Shown piece after piece: positions 7,734 to 15,762 of a stretch of 31,076 bases of DNA. The stretch's first letter is position 1. Every line of letters begins with the position of its first letter. The notes under the pieces were generated by a model that was not told where the DNA came from, did no database searches, and saw only the letters and a program-made list of their open reading frames with translations. Source of the stretch: an uncultured Bacteroidaceae bacterium (GTDB lineage: Bacteria; Bacteroidota; Bacteroidia; Bacteroidales; Bacteroidaceae); assembly GCA_904501945.1 (NCBI GenBank), contig CAJGCU010000009.1, positions 1 through 31,076 on the forward strand. The letters run 5' to 3'. Both the position numbers and the translations under genes were made by a program.

Positions 7734-9137
7734 ATGAAAAAGAACATCAGTACCTTATTGCTCCTGTTGCTCGTCGCCATGACAGTGCAGGCACAGAAAC
7801 ACAGTCAAATCGTTGACCGCTCCAAAGAAAGCATCACCTTCGTTGTTGACGAGAACCTTCCTGCTCCCAACACCGAGCATCTTTACTATCACAGCGGAAC
7901 AAAAATCGCCCAATTCATCCTGAGGGATGAAGAAATCCCTGTAGAGGACTACCAAATCATCGCCAGCAGCTTTGCAGACGACCGCCTCATAAGCAGCACA
8001 AAAGATGCGTTCTACCATTGCATTCTGCAAGCCTACGCCAACCATTACTCCGTTGCGCTGTCACCCGATATGGTATGGCTCATCATCAGCCAGGGATTCG
8101 CCCGCTATGTGAATGCCCATCCCGAGGAAGTCCGCAATCGGCTCGTAGATCACACAGGGAAAATAGATTTAGTGGTAGAATCAGAACAGGATCTGCTATC
8201 AGAGAAGGCCGACTGGTCTAAAATCCTCGATGGATTCGCCTCACAAATAGAAAAACATACAAAAAAAGGCATTGCAAAGACGATGACAGCCGACTTCTCC
8301 ACTACGAGTCAGGCCGAACGCCTTGCTTCAGAAATCACCCTGATGGAAAGCGTGCAATCTTATTTCAAATACGTTGTACTATACATGTCCTGCGGCATCC
8401 CCACCATCACACTGAAAGGCACTCCCAAAGACTGGCAGCATGTGCTCGACAAGACAAGAAAACTGAAAGGATACGGCATGGACGGATGGATAGAAGACCT
8501 CGAGCCCATCCTGACCGAGTTTGTTCAAGCAGCCAAATGGAATCCCAATCAAGCGTTTTGGCAATCCATCATCAAGAAGGAGCGCCTGAACGAGCTACAA
8601 GGCGGAGGATGCATCAATGAGAAACCGACCGAGATTGACGGCTGGCTGCTCAAGCTCTTCCCCGACGAAAGCGGAAAGACTTTAGACAAGACGCCCTACA
8701 CCCATGATATGCCAACAGAGCGGGTGCGTGTTAGTTTCAAATATCTTCAGGTTGATGCTATCACAGGAGAAGTCGTCAGCGAAACACCCATGGAGCTGTG
8801 GGCAGGCTTTGTCGGCTACGAGCTTGACTCCATTACTTATACGATAACACCAAAAATCGGGTGGTTCGCCCGTGCAGCAGACAAAGACGAAGCCATACTT
8901 CAGGACTTGCGTGAAAGAAACAAAGATTTAGGCATCAGCATCCGTGTGAAGGAAGTGCCAGAAATCCTTGCCAAACTGAAGCACATCCGCAGGCTAGACC
9001 TTCGATTCACCGATGCGGTCGTACTGCCTGATTGGATGGACCAGCTCATCATCCAAGAGTTCAGTATCTCTGGAAAACTTTCAGAACAAGAAAAAGAAGC
9101 CATCCGCAAACGTTTCCCGCAAGTAAAATTCACGTGA
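7734..9137 (+). CDS. Secreted DUF4419-domain protein
   Basis: A 467-residue protein with a signal peptide (MKKNISTLLLLLLVAMTVQAQ) at the ATG 7734; longer in-frame starts overlap the upstream gene and lack a signal. It matches the DUF4419 family: the block AYANHYSVALSPDMVWLIISQGFA near residues 99-122 (shown here only by its ends AYANHY...SQGFA), MTADFSTTSQAERLASEITL near 183-202, and SCGIPTITLKGTPKDWQHVL near 223-242. The C-terminal tail has a leucine-repeat-like stretch (IRRLDLRFTDAVVLPDWMDQL). DUF4419 has no assigned biochemical role, and most relatives are not known as exported, so the leader is notable. It follows the lipocalin-like gene by 32 bases and is probably co-transcribed and co-secreted. 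Confidence 0.85.
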   Translation: MKKNISTLLLLLLVAMTVQAQKHSQIVDRSKESITFVVDENLPAPNTEHLYYHSGTKIAQFILRDEEIPVEDYQIIASSFADDRLISSTKDAFYHCILQAYANHYSVALSPDMVWLIISQGFARYVNAHPEEVRNRLVDHTGKIDLVVESEQDLLSEKADWSKILDGFASQIEKHTKKGIAKTMTADFSTTSQAERLASEITLMESVQSYFKYVVLYMSCGIPTITLKGTPKDWQHVLDKTRKLKGYGMDGWIEDLEPILTEFVQAAKWNPNQAFWQSIIKKERLNELQGGGCINEKPTEIDGWLLKLFPDESGKTLDKTPYTHDMPTERVRVSFKYLQVDAITGEVVSETPMELWAGFVGYELDSITYTITPKIGWFARAADKDEAILQDLRERNKDLGISIRVKEVPEILAKLKHIRRLDLRFTDAVVLPDWMDQLIIQEFSISGKLSEQEKEAIRKRFPQVKFT

Positions 9138-9217
9138 GTTCGGTATAACAAAGATATGTTTTTGTAGTGCCTCGCAAAGCGGCTCTTTATATCGAACTGA
9201 CGTTTTAGATAACGTGT

Positions 9218-9257
9218 CGTACCCGAGGGGTGCTCCGCATCGCACCCCTCGGGTACG
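9218..9257. repeat. REP-like GC hairpin (copy 1)
   Basis: CGTACCCGAGGGGTGC (9218-9233) is an exact reverse complement of 9242-9257 around an 8-base loop. A CTTTTT run follows, so it may terminate plus-strand transcription. The arm core CCCGAGGGGTGC recurs at 27501-27511 in another gap, which suggests a dispersed palindromic repeat family. Confidence 0.75.
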
Positions 9258-9488
9258 CTTTTTGTGCCCTTTTCCCTCCAAAATTCCAAAGCGTTGATAC
9301 TCAGACATGCCGCCCGTGTCGGAAATAATAGGCACAGGGTGTTCGTGTTATTATGCGCACGGTGTCTGAAACCTAGTCTGCACGGTGTGTGTTTGCGACC
9401 ACTTGCCCTGCCCTCCTCTAGAAGAAAAGAGGCACAAGGTGAAAATGTCCTGCGCCTTTGTAGATGCCATTTAAGGCACCCATCTATC

Positions 9489-9536
9489 AACTCTGCCCGT
9501 TGCTGACAGGTCTTATCCAGCAACAGGCAGAGTTTT
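9489..9536 (+). terminator. Two-part hairpin with T tract
   Basis: AACTCTGCC (9489-9497) pairs with GGCAGAGTT (9526-9534), and inside it GTTGCTG (9499-9505) pairs with CAGCAAC (9518-9524), separated by one C/A mismatch; the loop is 12 bases. The TTTT at 9533-9536 makes it terminator-like on the plus strand. It is 350 bases from the preceding gene, so it may instead end a small RNA. Confidence 0.6.
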
Positions 9537-9582
9537 CGTATCTTTTTCTCCAATCATCGTTCTTATTTCCAAAACATTGTCG

Positions 9583-9590
9583 TATATTTG
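9583..9590 (+). promoter_or_regulatory. Probable -7 promoter box of ccsBA
   Basis: TATATTTG fits the TAnnTTTG -7 box, 26 bases before the ATG at 9616. The -33 position (TTC near 9560) is weak. Confidence 0.5.
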
Positions 9591-9615
9591 TTCTTGAATA
9601 TAGATTTGTAGCTGT

Positions 9616-11835
9616 ATGAAGTCACTCAAAATAATGTCCTTTGGCACACTGGCTATCATTACCTTGGTTTTGATGGCTGCCTCAATCGCCGAGCATCTCT
9701 GGGGGACGGAGGTGGCACGAAACTGCTTCTACACTGCACCATGGGTGCTTGTGCTGTGGGGAGTGTGCGCCATAGCATCAGCCGTTCTCGTCTGGAGAGG
9801 GCGGCGACGTATGGGCTATGGTGGGGTACTGATTCATCTGGCGTTGATTGGCATGCTGTGCGGTGCGCTTACCACGCATCTCACGGCTGTCACGGGGCAA
9901 GTGGAGCTGACAAGCGGCGACGAAAGCCTGAACACATTCACCGAATCTGACGGCAACATTGGGCATTTCCCCTTCGGCATCAAGCTGCTCAGCAACAGCA
10001 CCGCATATTACCCTGGCACTCAGACACCCATGGACTATGTGAGCCTTGTGGAAATCACGGATGAGGAGGGGACGAGCACGGAGGGGCGCATCTCGATGAA
10101 TCAGATTCTGGTACATGACGGATGGCGCTTCTACCAGAAAGCTATGGGCAGCGACTACTCTGTGTTGACTGTCAACCACGACCCATGGGGCATTGGAATC
10201 ACCTATACGGGGTACACCTTGCTGCTGATAGGCATCATCCTCTTCTTTTTCCAGAAGCAAAGCGGATTCAGGCAAGCGCTAACACACAAGGCATGGCAAA
10301 GGGGGGCGCTGACAACAGCGATACTTCTTGGCACAGCACAGTTCACTGCAGCATCAGAACCCGAGACGTTGCAGCGTGGAGTGGCAAAAACTTTTGGGCA
10401 ACTGTATGTATATCACAATGGACGTGTCCAGCCCATGCAGACGCTGGCACGAAACTTCTGCGTGAAACTTTACGGAAAACCTTCCTACAAGGGACTGACG
10501 GCGGAACAGGTGCTGACGGGATGGCTCTTTTACTATGACGAATGGAAAAACGAGCCTATGATTCGGGTGAAGGACGAGGGAATGCAGCAGTTGCTGGGCT
10601 TGCAGGGAGAATACGCAAGACTAACCGACTTCTACGACACAAATGGCTACAAACTGGATGCCGTTCAGTCTGATGAGCGGAACAGAACCTGGCAGGAGAC
10701 TAACGAGAAATGCAAGCTGGCTGGTCTCATGTTCACGGGCAGAAGCTTGCTGATATTCCCCTACTCCGACGACGGAGGAGAAACGACTCAATGGTACTCG
10801 TGGATGGATGACTTGCCCATGCAGATGCCCGTTGACGACAAACGCTTCATCTTGGGATGCATGGACTACGTGGCTCAATGTCTGCAAAACGGCAGAAACA
10901 TCGAAGCAAACAATACGCTGACTAAAATAAAGGAATATCAAGAGGAGAAAGCTGCTGCCCATGCGCTGCCACCCCCTTTGAGGTTTGAGGCGGAGCTACT
11001 CTACAACAAGATTGCGCACACCCGACCTGTCGCCATCGTCTGCCTCATCATGGGTTTCTGTTTCTACTTTCTGTCGCTGCGCAGTCTCATCGCTGACAGA
11101 CGCCTTCCACGCTGGTGCGTCATCGGGCAGAGCCTCACGCTGGCATTGGTCGGCTGCTGGCTGCTGACGTTGCTGTCGCTGCGCGGATATATTGGGGGAT
11201 ACGCTCCTTTCACCAATGGCTTTGAGACGATGCTGCTAATGGGGCTTTTCGCTGCTTTCGGCGGTGTGGCCTTCCAGCAGAAAATGCCGTTGGTTCAACC
11301 TTTCGGGCTGATTCTTTGCGGACTGACCATCCTCGTGGCCATGATGGGAGACAGTAACCCTGCCGTGACGCCGCTCATGCCTGTCCTGTCCTCGCCGCTT
11401 CTGAGCATCCATGTCGTGGTCATCATGATTTCTTATGTGCTGCTGGCCATCATGGCGCTCAATGGGGGAACGGCTTGCCTCATCGCCCTGCTGCGCAAAA
11501 GAGGCGTGGTAGCACCTACCAAGAACCCTGAGTTCATGCTGAGTCTGGTCAACAGGCTGCTGCTCTATCCTGCCCTGCTGCTGCTTGCGCTAGGCATCTT
11601 CATCGGCGCCGTGTGGGCAAACCAGTCGTGGGGAGCCTATTGGAGCTGGGACCCTAAGGAGACTTGGGCGCTCATCACGCTGTTCATCTACAGTTTCCCG
11701 CTTCACAACAAGTCGATGGCAGCTTTTTCACGCCCCGGTCTGTTCAATCTCTATTGCTTCATAGCCTTCGCCTCTGTGCTGATGACCTATCTGGGTGTCA
11801 ACTATCTGCTGGGGGGAATGCACAGCTACGCTTAA
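9616..11835 (+). CDS. ccsA: Fused ResB/CcsA cytochrome c assembly protein
   Basis: A 739-residue polytopic inner-membrane protein of the System II cytochrome c synthase, which carries heme across the membrane and attaches it to CxxCH apocytochromes. The N-terminal third is ResB-like with membrane segments near residues 10-30, 38-55, 70-90 and 193-211 and a periplasmic loop. The middle is a large extracytoplasmic region. The C-terminal third is CcsA with several helices and the heme-handling tryptophan motif WANQSWGAYWSWDPKE at about 667-682, followed by a conserved His (FPLHNK). In Bacteroides such fusions usually sit beside nrfHA (nitrite reductase), but neither gene is in this window. It converges on argE with only 18 bases between the stops, leaving no room for a classical terminator. 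Confidence 0.93.
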   Translation: MKSLKIMSFGTLAIITLVLMAASIAEHLWGTEVARNCFYTAPWVLVLWGVCAIASAVLVWRGRRRMGYGGVLIHLALIGMLCGALTTHLTAVTGQVELTSGDESLNTFTESDGNIGHFPFGIKLLSNSTAYYPGTQTPMDYVSLVEITDEEGTSTEGRISMNQILVHDGWRFYQKAMGSDYSVLTVNHDPWGIGITYTGYTLLLIGIILFFFQKQSGFRQALTHKAWQRGALTTAILLGTAQFTAASEPETLQRGVAKTFGQLYVYHNGRVQPMQTLARNFCVKLYGKPSYKGLTAEQVLTGWLFYYDEWKNEPMIRVKDEGMQQLLGLQGEYARLTDFYDTNGYKLDAVQSDERNRTWQETNEKCKLAGLMFTGRSLLIFPYSDDGGETTQWYSWMDDLPMQMPVDDKRFILGCMDYVAQCLQNGRNIEANNTLTKIKEYQEEKAAAHALPPPLRFEAELLYNKIAHTRPVAIVCLIMGFCFYFLSLRSLIADRRLPRWCVIGQSLTLALVGCWLLTLLSLRGYIGGYAPFTNGFETMLLMGLFAAFGGVAFQQKMPLVQPFGLILCGLTILVAMMGDSNPAVTPLMPVLSSPLLSIHVVVIMISYVLLAIMALNGGTACLIALLRKRGVVAPTKNPEFMLSLVNRLLLYPALLLLALGIFIGAVWANQSWGAYWSWDPKETWALITLFIYSFPLHNKSMAAFSRPGLFNLYCFIAFASVLMTYLGVNYLLGGMHSYA

Positions 11836-11853
11836 GGACACGGCATCGCTGTT

Positions 11854-12915
11854 TCAAGCCGTCATGTTTCTGAGCAGCTTTACATACAGCGAGATAGCAT
11901 CATCTATCTCGCTGATTTTTATGTATTCATCAGCAGTATGGGAACGAGACGATTCGCCTGGTCCAAGCTTGAGTGAAGGGAAACGCATCAGAGCCTGGTC
12001 ACTCAACGTAGGAGATCCAAACGGTGTGAGACCTTCACGGATGCAAGCCTGAACAAACGAGTGCTCCATCGGGATGGAAGAAGAAGACAGACGAAACGAA
12101 CGTGCTTTCAGTTCCGACGTGAGATGTTCTTGAAAGAAAGCAAAGATTTCTTCGTTCGTGTAGCACTCGTTAGAACGTACATCAATGGTGAAAGTACAAG
12201 CATCGGGAATCACATTGTGCTGCGTTCCAGCATTGATGATGGTAACCGTCTGCTTTACTGGACCCAGCAGATCCGTCTGCTTGGGAAATTGCCACTCCGC
12301 CAACCACTGAATGTCCTTTATCGCATGATAGATGGCGTTGTCGCCCTCATTGCGCGCCGCATGCCCTGCCTTGCCGTGAGCAGTGGCATCTATCACCATC
12401 AGCCCTTTCTCGGCGATGGCTGGCTGCATGCCTGTCGGTTCGCCCACTATGGCAAAGTCAATCTTGGGCAGGAGAGACAGAACGCTTTCAATGCCGTTCT
12501 TGCCGCTGACTTCTTCTTCACAAGAGGCAAGATAGACCAAATTAAAAGGATTTTTCTCTGTACACAGAATCATGAATGCCTGCAAAAGCGCCATCAAGCC
12601 ACCACCGCAGTCGTTACTTCCCAATCCGTAAAGTTTGCCGTCCTCGACCACAGGAGTGAAAGGGTCATGCTGCCAGCCAGCCACAGGTTTTACTGTGTCA
12701 ATATGAGCATTCAGCAAAATAGTCGGATTCTCTGCATCGAAGCCATCGCTCATGCACCACAAGTTGTTGCCGCTTCGCTGGGGCGACAGTCCCTTTTCCT
12801 GCATATAACCCTCCATCACATCTGCTGCAGCCGCCTCATCACGGCTCACACTCGGCGTGGCTATCAGCCGTTTCAGCAAATCCACGGCATCATTTATGTT
12901 CGCTTGATTCTTCAT
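11854..12915 (-). CDS. argE: M20 acyl-ornithine deacylase (ArgE-like)
   Basis: A 353-residue M20 metallopeptidase-fold deacylase. Zinc-site residues are visible: H71-x-D73 (NAHID), D102 (GSNDCGGG), E133/E134 (CEEE), E159 (GEPTG) and H326 near the C-terminus (SRSHTADEY). The dimerisation lid carries the conserved HGKAGHAAR at 180-188. It should deacylate an acylated ornithine or citrulline in arginine synthesis. In Bacteroides relatives this pathway uses succinylated intermediates, so the true substrate may be N-succinyl rather than N-acetyl; the sequence alone does not decide. No other arg gene is near. The ATG at 12915 lies about 18 bases after the expected transcription start. Confidence 0.88.
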   Translation of the reverse strand: MKNQANINDAVDLLKRLIATPSVSRDEAAAADVMEGYMQEKGLSPQRSGNNLWCMSDGFDAENPTILLNAHIDTVKPVAGWQHDPFTPVVEDGKLYGLGSNDCGGGLMALLQAFMILCTEKNPFNLVYLASCEEEVSGKNGIESVLSLLPKIDFAIVGEPTGMQPAIAEKGLMVIDATAHGKAGHAARNEGDNAIYHAIKDIQWLAEWQFPKQTDLLGPVKQTVTIINAGTQHNVIPDACTFTIDVRSNECYTNEEIFAFFQEHLTSELKARSFRLSSSSIPMEHSFVQACIREGLTPFGSPTLSDQALMRFPSLKLGPGESSRSHTADEYIKISEIDDAISLYVKLLRNMTA

Positions 12916-12937
12916 CCTCTTTCCGTTTTTAGAAAAA

Positions 12938-12945
12938 CAAAGATA
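12938..12945 (-). promoter_or_regulatory. Probable -7 promoter box of argE
   Basis: The minus strand reads TATCTTTG (12945 to 12938), 22 bases before the ATG. No clear -33 element is seen. Confidence 0.5.
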
Positions 12946-13414
12946 GTTTTTTTTATGCTTTGAACCTCAGCAGAAAGCAAGAAAAAGCAGAAGGCTGCAA
13001 GAAAAAGCATCTTTTCCCGCCATTTCGTCCTCGTTTTGTTTGACAAAAGGCAAAAGAAAGCACAAAAAACCCAATCCATTCAGCCCTATCTCCACCATTT
13101 GCCACCTGTCAAACGAGGACATGAAACAGGACCTTGAAAACCCTCCTTTTTTACCTCAAAAGAGGTGAGACTCTTACCTATACCATAGGTGAGACTCTCA
13201 CGTGTACCATAGATGAGACTCTCACCTCTTTTGAGGTAGCGAGTGCACCTATTCAGACATTCCGCAACTACCTTTATTCCATCTCATCAGGAAGCAATAA
13301 GAAAAGAACGAATATTTTCAGCTGTTCTCCACTAAAGTGCGTGCAAGAACACGCTATTTTCACCTCTTTCACATTATTTTATAAGTAAAGGACGGCTTTT
13401 TAGGGAGAAAATCG
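12946..13414. other. Gap between argE and glyS promoters, repeat-bearing, no gene
   Basis: Nothing here looks like a gene. A spaced inverted repeat, GTCCTCGTTT (13027-13036) against AAACGAGGAC (13111-13120), brackets A-rich DNA. A compact nested palindromic repeat lies at 13153-13237. The only sizeable frame (13134-13388) owes its repeating GETLTxTI peptide to that DNA repeat. Confidence 0.6.
13153..13237. repeat. Nested palindromic 24-bp repeat with 18-bp terminal inverted repeats
   Basis: Three units start at 13163, 13187 and 13211 with a strict 24-base period. Each has a palindromic core close to GGTGAGACTCTCACC (7-bp arms around a C); the first two share the spacer end TACCAT. The block is bracketed by the exact 18-bp inverted repeat ACCTCAAAAGAGGTGAGA (13153-13170) and TCTCACCTCTTTTGAGGT (13220-13237), whose arms are themselves small hairpins. 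The 85-bp element could fold as three small hairpins or one long one. Confidence 0.8.
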
Positions 13415-13422
13415 TACCTTTG
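13415..13422 (+). promoter_or_regulatory. Probable -7 promoter box of glyS
   Basis: TACCTTTG followed by CAC, the same core as at the tRNA promoter and at the left edge, 39 bases before the glyS ATG. The -33 region is poor. Confidence 0.6.
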
Positions 13423-13461
13423 CACGATAAATACATGATTAGAATTAAAAGAACAACATAA

Positions 13462-15015
13462 ATGGCACAACAAGAAGACATTTTCAAGAAAGTGGTTAGC
13501 CACTGCAAGGAATACGGATTCGTATTCCCATCATCAGAGATTTACGACGGACTCGGCGCCGTATATGACTATGGACAGAACGGCGTTGAACTGAAAAACA
13601 ATATCAAGCAGTACTGGTGGCAGTACATGGTACTGCTGCATGAGAACATAGTAGGCATAGACTCTGCTATCTTCATGCACCCAACAATTTGGAAGGCATC
13701 AGGCCATGTGGATGCGTTTAATGACCCTCTGATTGACAACCGCGACTCAAAGAAGCGCTATCGTGCTGACGTGCTCATCGAGGAGCAGATTGCCAAGTAC
13801 GAAGACAAGATTGAGAAGGAAGTAGCTAAGGCGAAGAAGCGTTTCGGCGACTCCTTTGACGAGGCGCAGTATCGCGCCACTTCACCTCGCGTGCTTGAGG
13901 AGCAGGCTAAGCGCGACGCTTTGCATCAGCGCTATCAGGAGGTAATGAATGCCGAAGGAGGCATCGACCTCGAAGGCATGAAACAGATTATCTTGGACGA
14001 GGAGATCGTGTGTCCTCTGTCGGGCACTCGCAACTGGACAGACGTACGCCAGTTCAATCTGATGTTCAAGACAGAGATGGGTGCAGCTGCTGAAGGAGCT
14101 TCAACTATCTACCTGCGTCCAGAAACAGCTCAGGGAATCTTTGTAAACTATCTGAATGTGCAGAAGACTGGACGCATGAAGGTACCTTTTGGTATTGCCC
14201 AGATTGGCAAGGCTTTCCGCAATGAGATTGTGGCTCGTCAGTTCATTTTCCGCATGAGAGAGTTTGAGCAGATGGAGATGCAGTTCTTCGTAAAACCTGG
14301 CACAGAGCTGCAGTGGTTTGACGAGTGGAAGAAGCGTCGCATGGCTTGGCATCAGGCACTTGGATTCGGTGCTGAGAACTACCGTTTCCACGACCACGAC
14401 AAGCTGGCTCACTACGCCAACGCTGCAACAGACGTGGAATTCAAGCTTCCATTCGGCTTCAAGGAGGTAGAGGGCATTCACTCACGTACCGACTTTGACC
14501 TGTCACAGCATGCTAAATTCTCAGGCAAGAAGATTGAATATTTTGATCCAGAAGACAATACATCTTACACACCGTACGTGATCGAGACTTCTATCGGTGT
14601 TGACCGCATGTTCCTCTCTATCATGTGCCACAGCTACTGCGAGGAGAAGCTCGAAGACGGACAGACACGCACCGTGCTCCGTCTCCCTGCTGCGCTTGCA
14701 CCAGTCAAACTGGCCGTGTTCCCACTCACCAAGAAAGACGGACTGCCAGAAAAGGCACGCGAGATTATCGACAGCCTCAAGTTCCACTTCAACTGCAAAT
14801 ATGAGGAGAAAGACCAGATTGGCAAGCGCTATCGCCGTCAGGATGCTATCGGAACACCTTTCTGCGTGACGGTAGACAACCAAACGCTAGAAGACAACAC
14901 GGTGACACTTCGCTATCGCGACACCATGAAGCAAGAGCGCGTGAACATCAGCGACCTGCGTAGCATCATAGAAGATCAGGTGTCACTCACCAGCCTGCTC
15001 AAAAATCTGAAATAA
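13462..15015 (+). CDS. glyS: Glycyl-tRNA synthetase (alpha2 type)
   Basis: A 517-residue class II aminoacyl-tRNA synthetase of the single-chain, eukaryote-like homodimeric type rather than the two-subunit GlyQ/GlyS type. Motif 2 is around residues 250-270 (FRNEIVARQFIFRMREFEQMEM) and motif 3 around 374-384 (ETSIGVDRMFLS). The C-terminal anticodon-binding domain (about 405-510) begins APVKLAVFPL. Its substrate loop RPETAQGIF is near residue 217. The stop codon overlaps the ATG of the FKBP-like gene by one base (TAATG), so the two are translationally coupled. Confidence 0.96.
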   Translation: MAQQEDIFKKVVSHCKEYGFVFPSSEIYDGLGAVYDYGQNGVELKNNIKQYWWQYMVLLHENIVGIDSAIFMHPTIWKASGHVDAFNDPLIDNRDSKKRYRADVLIEEQIAKYEDKIEKEVAKAKKRFGDSFDEAQYRATSPRVLEEQAKRDALHQRYQEVMNAEGGIDLEGMKQIILDEEIVCPLSGTRNWTDVRQFNLMFKTEMGAAAEGASTIYLRPETAQGIFVNYLNVQKTGRMKVPFGIAQIGKAFRNEIVARQFIFRMREFEQMEMQFFVKPGTELQWFDEWKKRRMAWHQALGFGAENYRFHDHDKLAHYANAATDVEFKLPFGFKEVEGIHSRTDFDLSQHAKFSGKKIEYFDPEDNTSYTPYVIETSIGVDRMFLSIMCHSYCEEKLEDGQTRTVLRLPAALAPVKLAVFPLTKKDGLPEKAREIIDSLKFHFNCKYEEKDQIGKRYRRQDAIGTPFCVTVDNQTLEDNTVTLRYRDTMKQERVNISDLRSIIEDQVSLTSLLKNLK

Positions 15016-15632
15016 TGAAGAAACTATTCTACTCCTTATCGTTGCTCGTGGCTGTCCTCGCTCTAGCTTCATGCCAAGAAAACGAGGAAACCGGCGAGTA
15101 CGACAACTGGAAGGTGCGCAACCAGCAATACGTGGACTCTGTCGCCCAACTAGCGGATGCCGGCATTGGCGGATGGAGCAAGATGGTGGCTTTTAACCTC
15201 GTTGACTCAGTAGAAAGCCTCTACCCGAACAACAACCACTACATCTACATCCAAAAGATGGAAAAGGGAACTGGAAAGACTAGCCCGCTGTACACGGACT
15301 CTGTACGTGTACACTATATGGGTCGCCTTATTCCCTCGCTATCCTATCCACAAGGCCACATCTTCGGCAAAAGCTATAGTACCTATGAGTTTAACGAAGC
15401 AACAGACGTACCTGCTCTGATGGCCGTAAATGAAAATATTATAGGTTTCTCTACAGCCCTCATGCATATGGTAGAGGGTGACCGTTGGAAGATTGTCATT
15501 CCTTATTATTTAGGCTATGGCGAGATAACAAGTACCACAACGGGCATTCCTGGTTACTCAGCACTGACTTTCGACGTGAAGCTGGCACGTATCTACAAGT
15601 ACAAGGGGAACAATAATTCTACTTGGCACTAA
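15015..15632 (+). CDS. FKBP-type peptidyl-prolyl isomerase-like lipoprotein
   Basis: A 205-residue lipoprotein: signal and lipobox LALASC put the lipidated Cys at residue 20. The FKBP fold covers about residues 88-195, with DSVRVHYMGRL, then VEGDRWKIVIPYYLGYG (the family's 'm..Gek....iP..laYG' block) and the closing strand LTFDVKLARI. Several active-site residues differ from the consensus; for example the usual 'G..FDSS' is replaced by GHIFGKSY, so isomerase activity is uncertain and it may be a chaperone-like envelope protein. The start overlaps the glyS stop by one base, and a strong terminator follows. Confidence 0.88.
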   Translation: MKKLFYSLSLLVAVLALASCQENEETGEYDNWKVRNQQYVDSVAQLADAGIGGWSKMVAFNLVDSVESLYPNNNHYIYIQKMEKGTGKTSPLYTDSVRVHYMGRLIPSLSYPQGHIFGKSYSTYEFNEATDVPALMAVNENIIGFSTALMHMVEGDRWKIVIPYYLGYGEITSTTTGIPGYSALTFDVKLARIYKYKGNNNSTWH

Positions 15633-15684
15633 ATTTTCGTCAAGAATCACTATTCTCAAATAGAGAATTCGATAAACACTACAC

Positions 15685-15724
15685 AAAGAAGCGGCTGAAT
15701 CAGTCTTGATTCAGCCGCTTCTTT
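15685..15724. terminator. Bidirectional intrinsic terminator
   Basis: An exact 18-bp stem (15685-15702 with 15707-15724) has a 4-base loop (GTCT); the stem begins AAAGAAGCGGC and ends GCCGCTTCTTT. A/T-rich flanks on both sides let it serve the converging FKBP and asd genes. Confidence 0.9.
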
Positions 15725-15762
15725 AATTGATATATAAATATGTATCCAAAACAAAATTGATG

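Larger units (their letters stand above)
9138..9615. other. 478-base gap rich in hairpins, no gene
   Basis: No credible coding frame. Right after the DUF4419 stop, 9138-9147 (GTTCGGTATA) pairs with 9188-9197 (TATATCGAAC, one G-U pair), enclosing a smaller GC stem near 9170-9184. A REP-like hairpin follows at 9218-9257, then a terminator-like hairpin at 9489-9536, then a promoter box at 9583-9590. Between 9325 and 9395 short near-repeats of GCACGGTGT occur. It may be a structured 3' UTR or host an undescribed small RNA. Confidence 0.6.

Noticed and set aside
12061..12963. 300-codon open frame on plus opposite argE
   Set aside because: It is antisense to a clearly identified M20 enzyme with all metal ligands, and its product shows no recognisable motif.
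13153..13237. CRISPR-like array
   Set aside because: Units follow each other with no unique spacers of usual length, there are only three, and no cas gene is present.
13134..13388. Small open frame with an octapeptide repeat (GETLTxTI)
   Set aside because: The peptide repeat is a by-product of the 24-bp DNA repeat; nothing before or after it looks coding.
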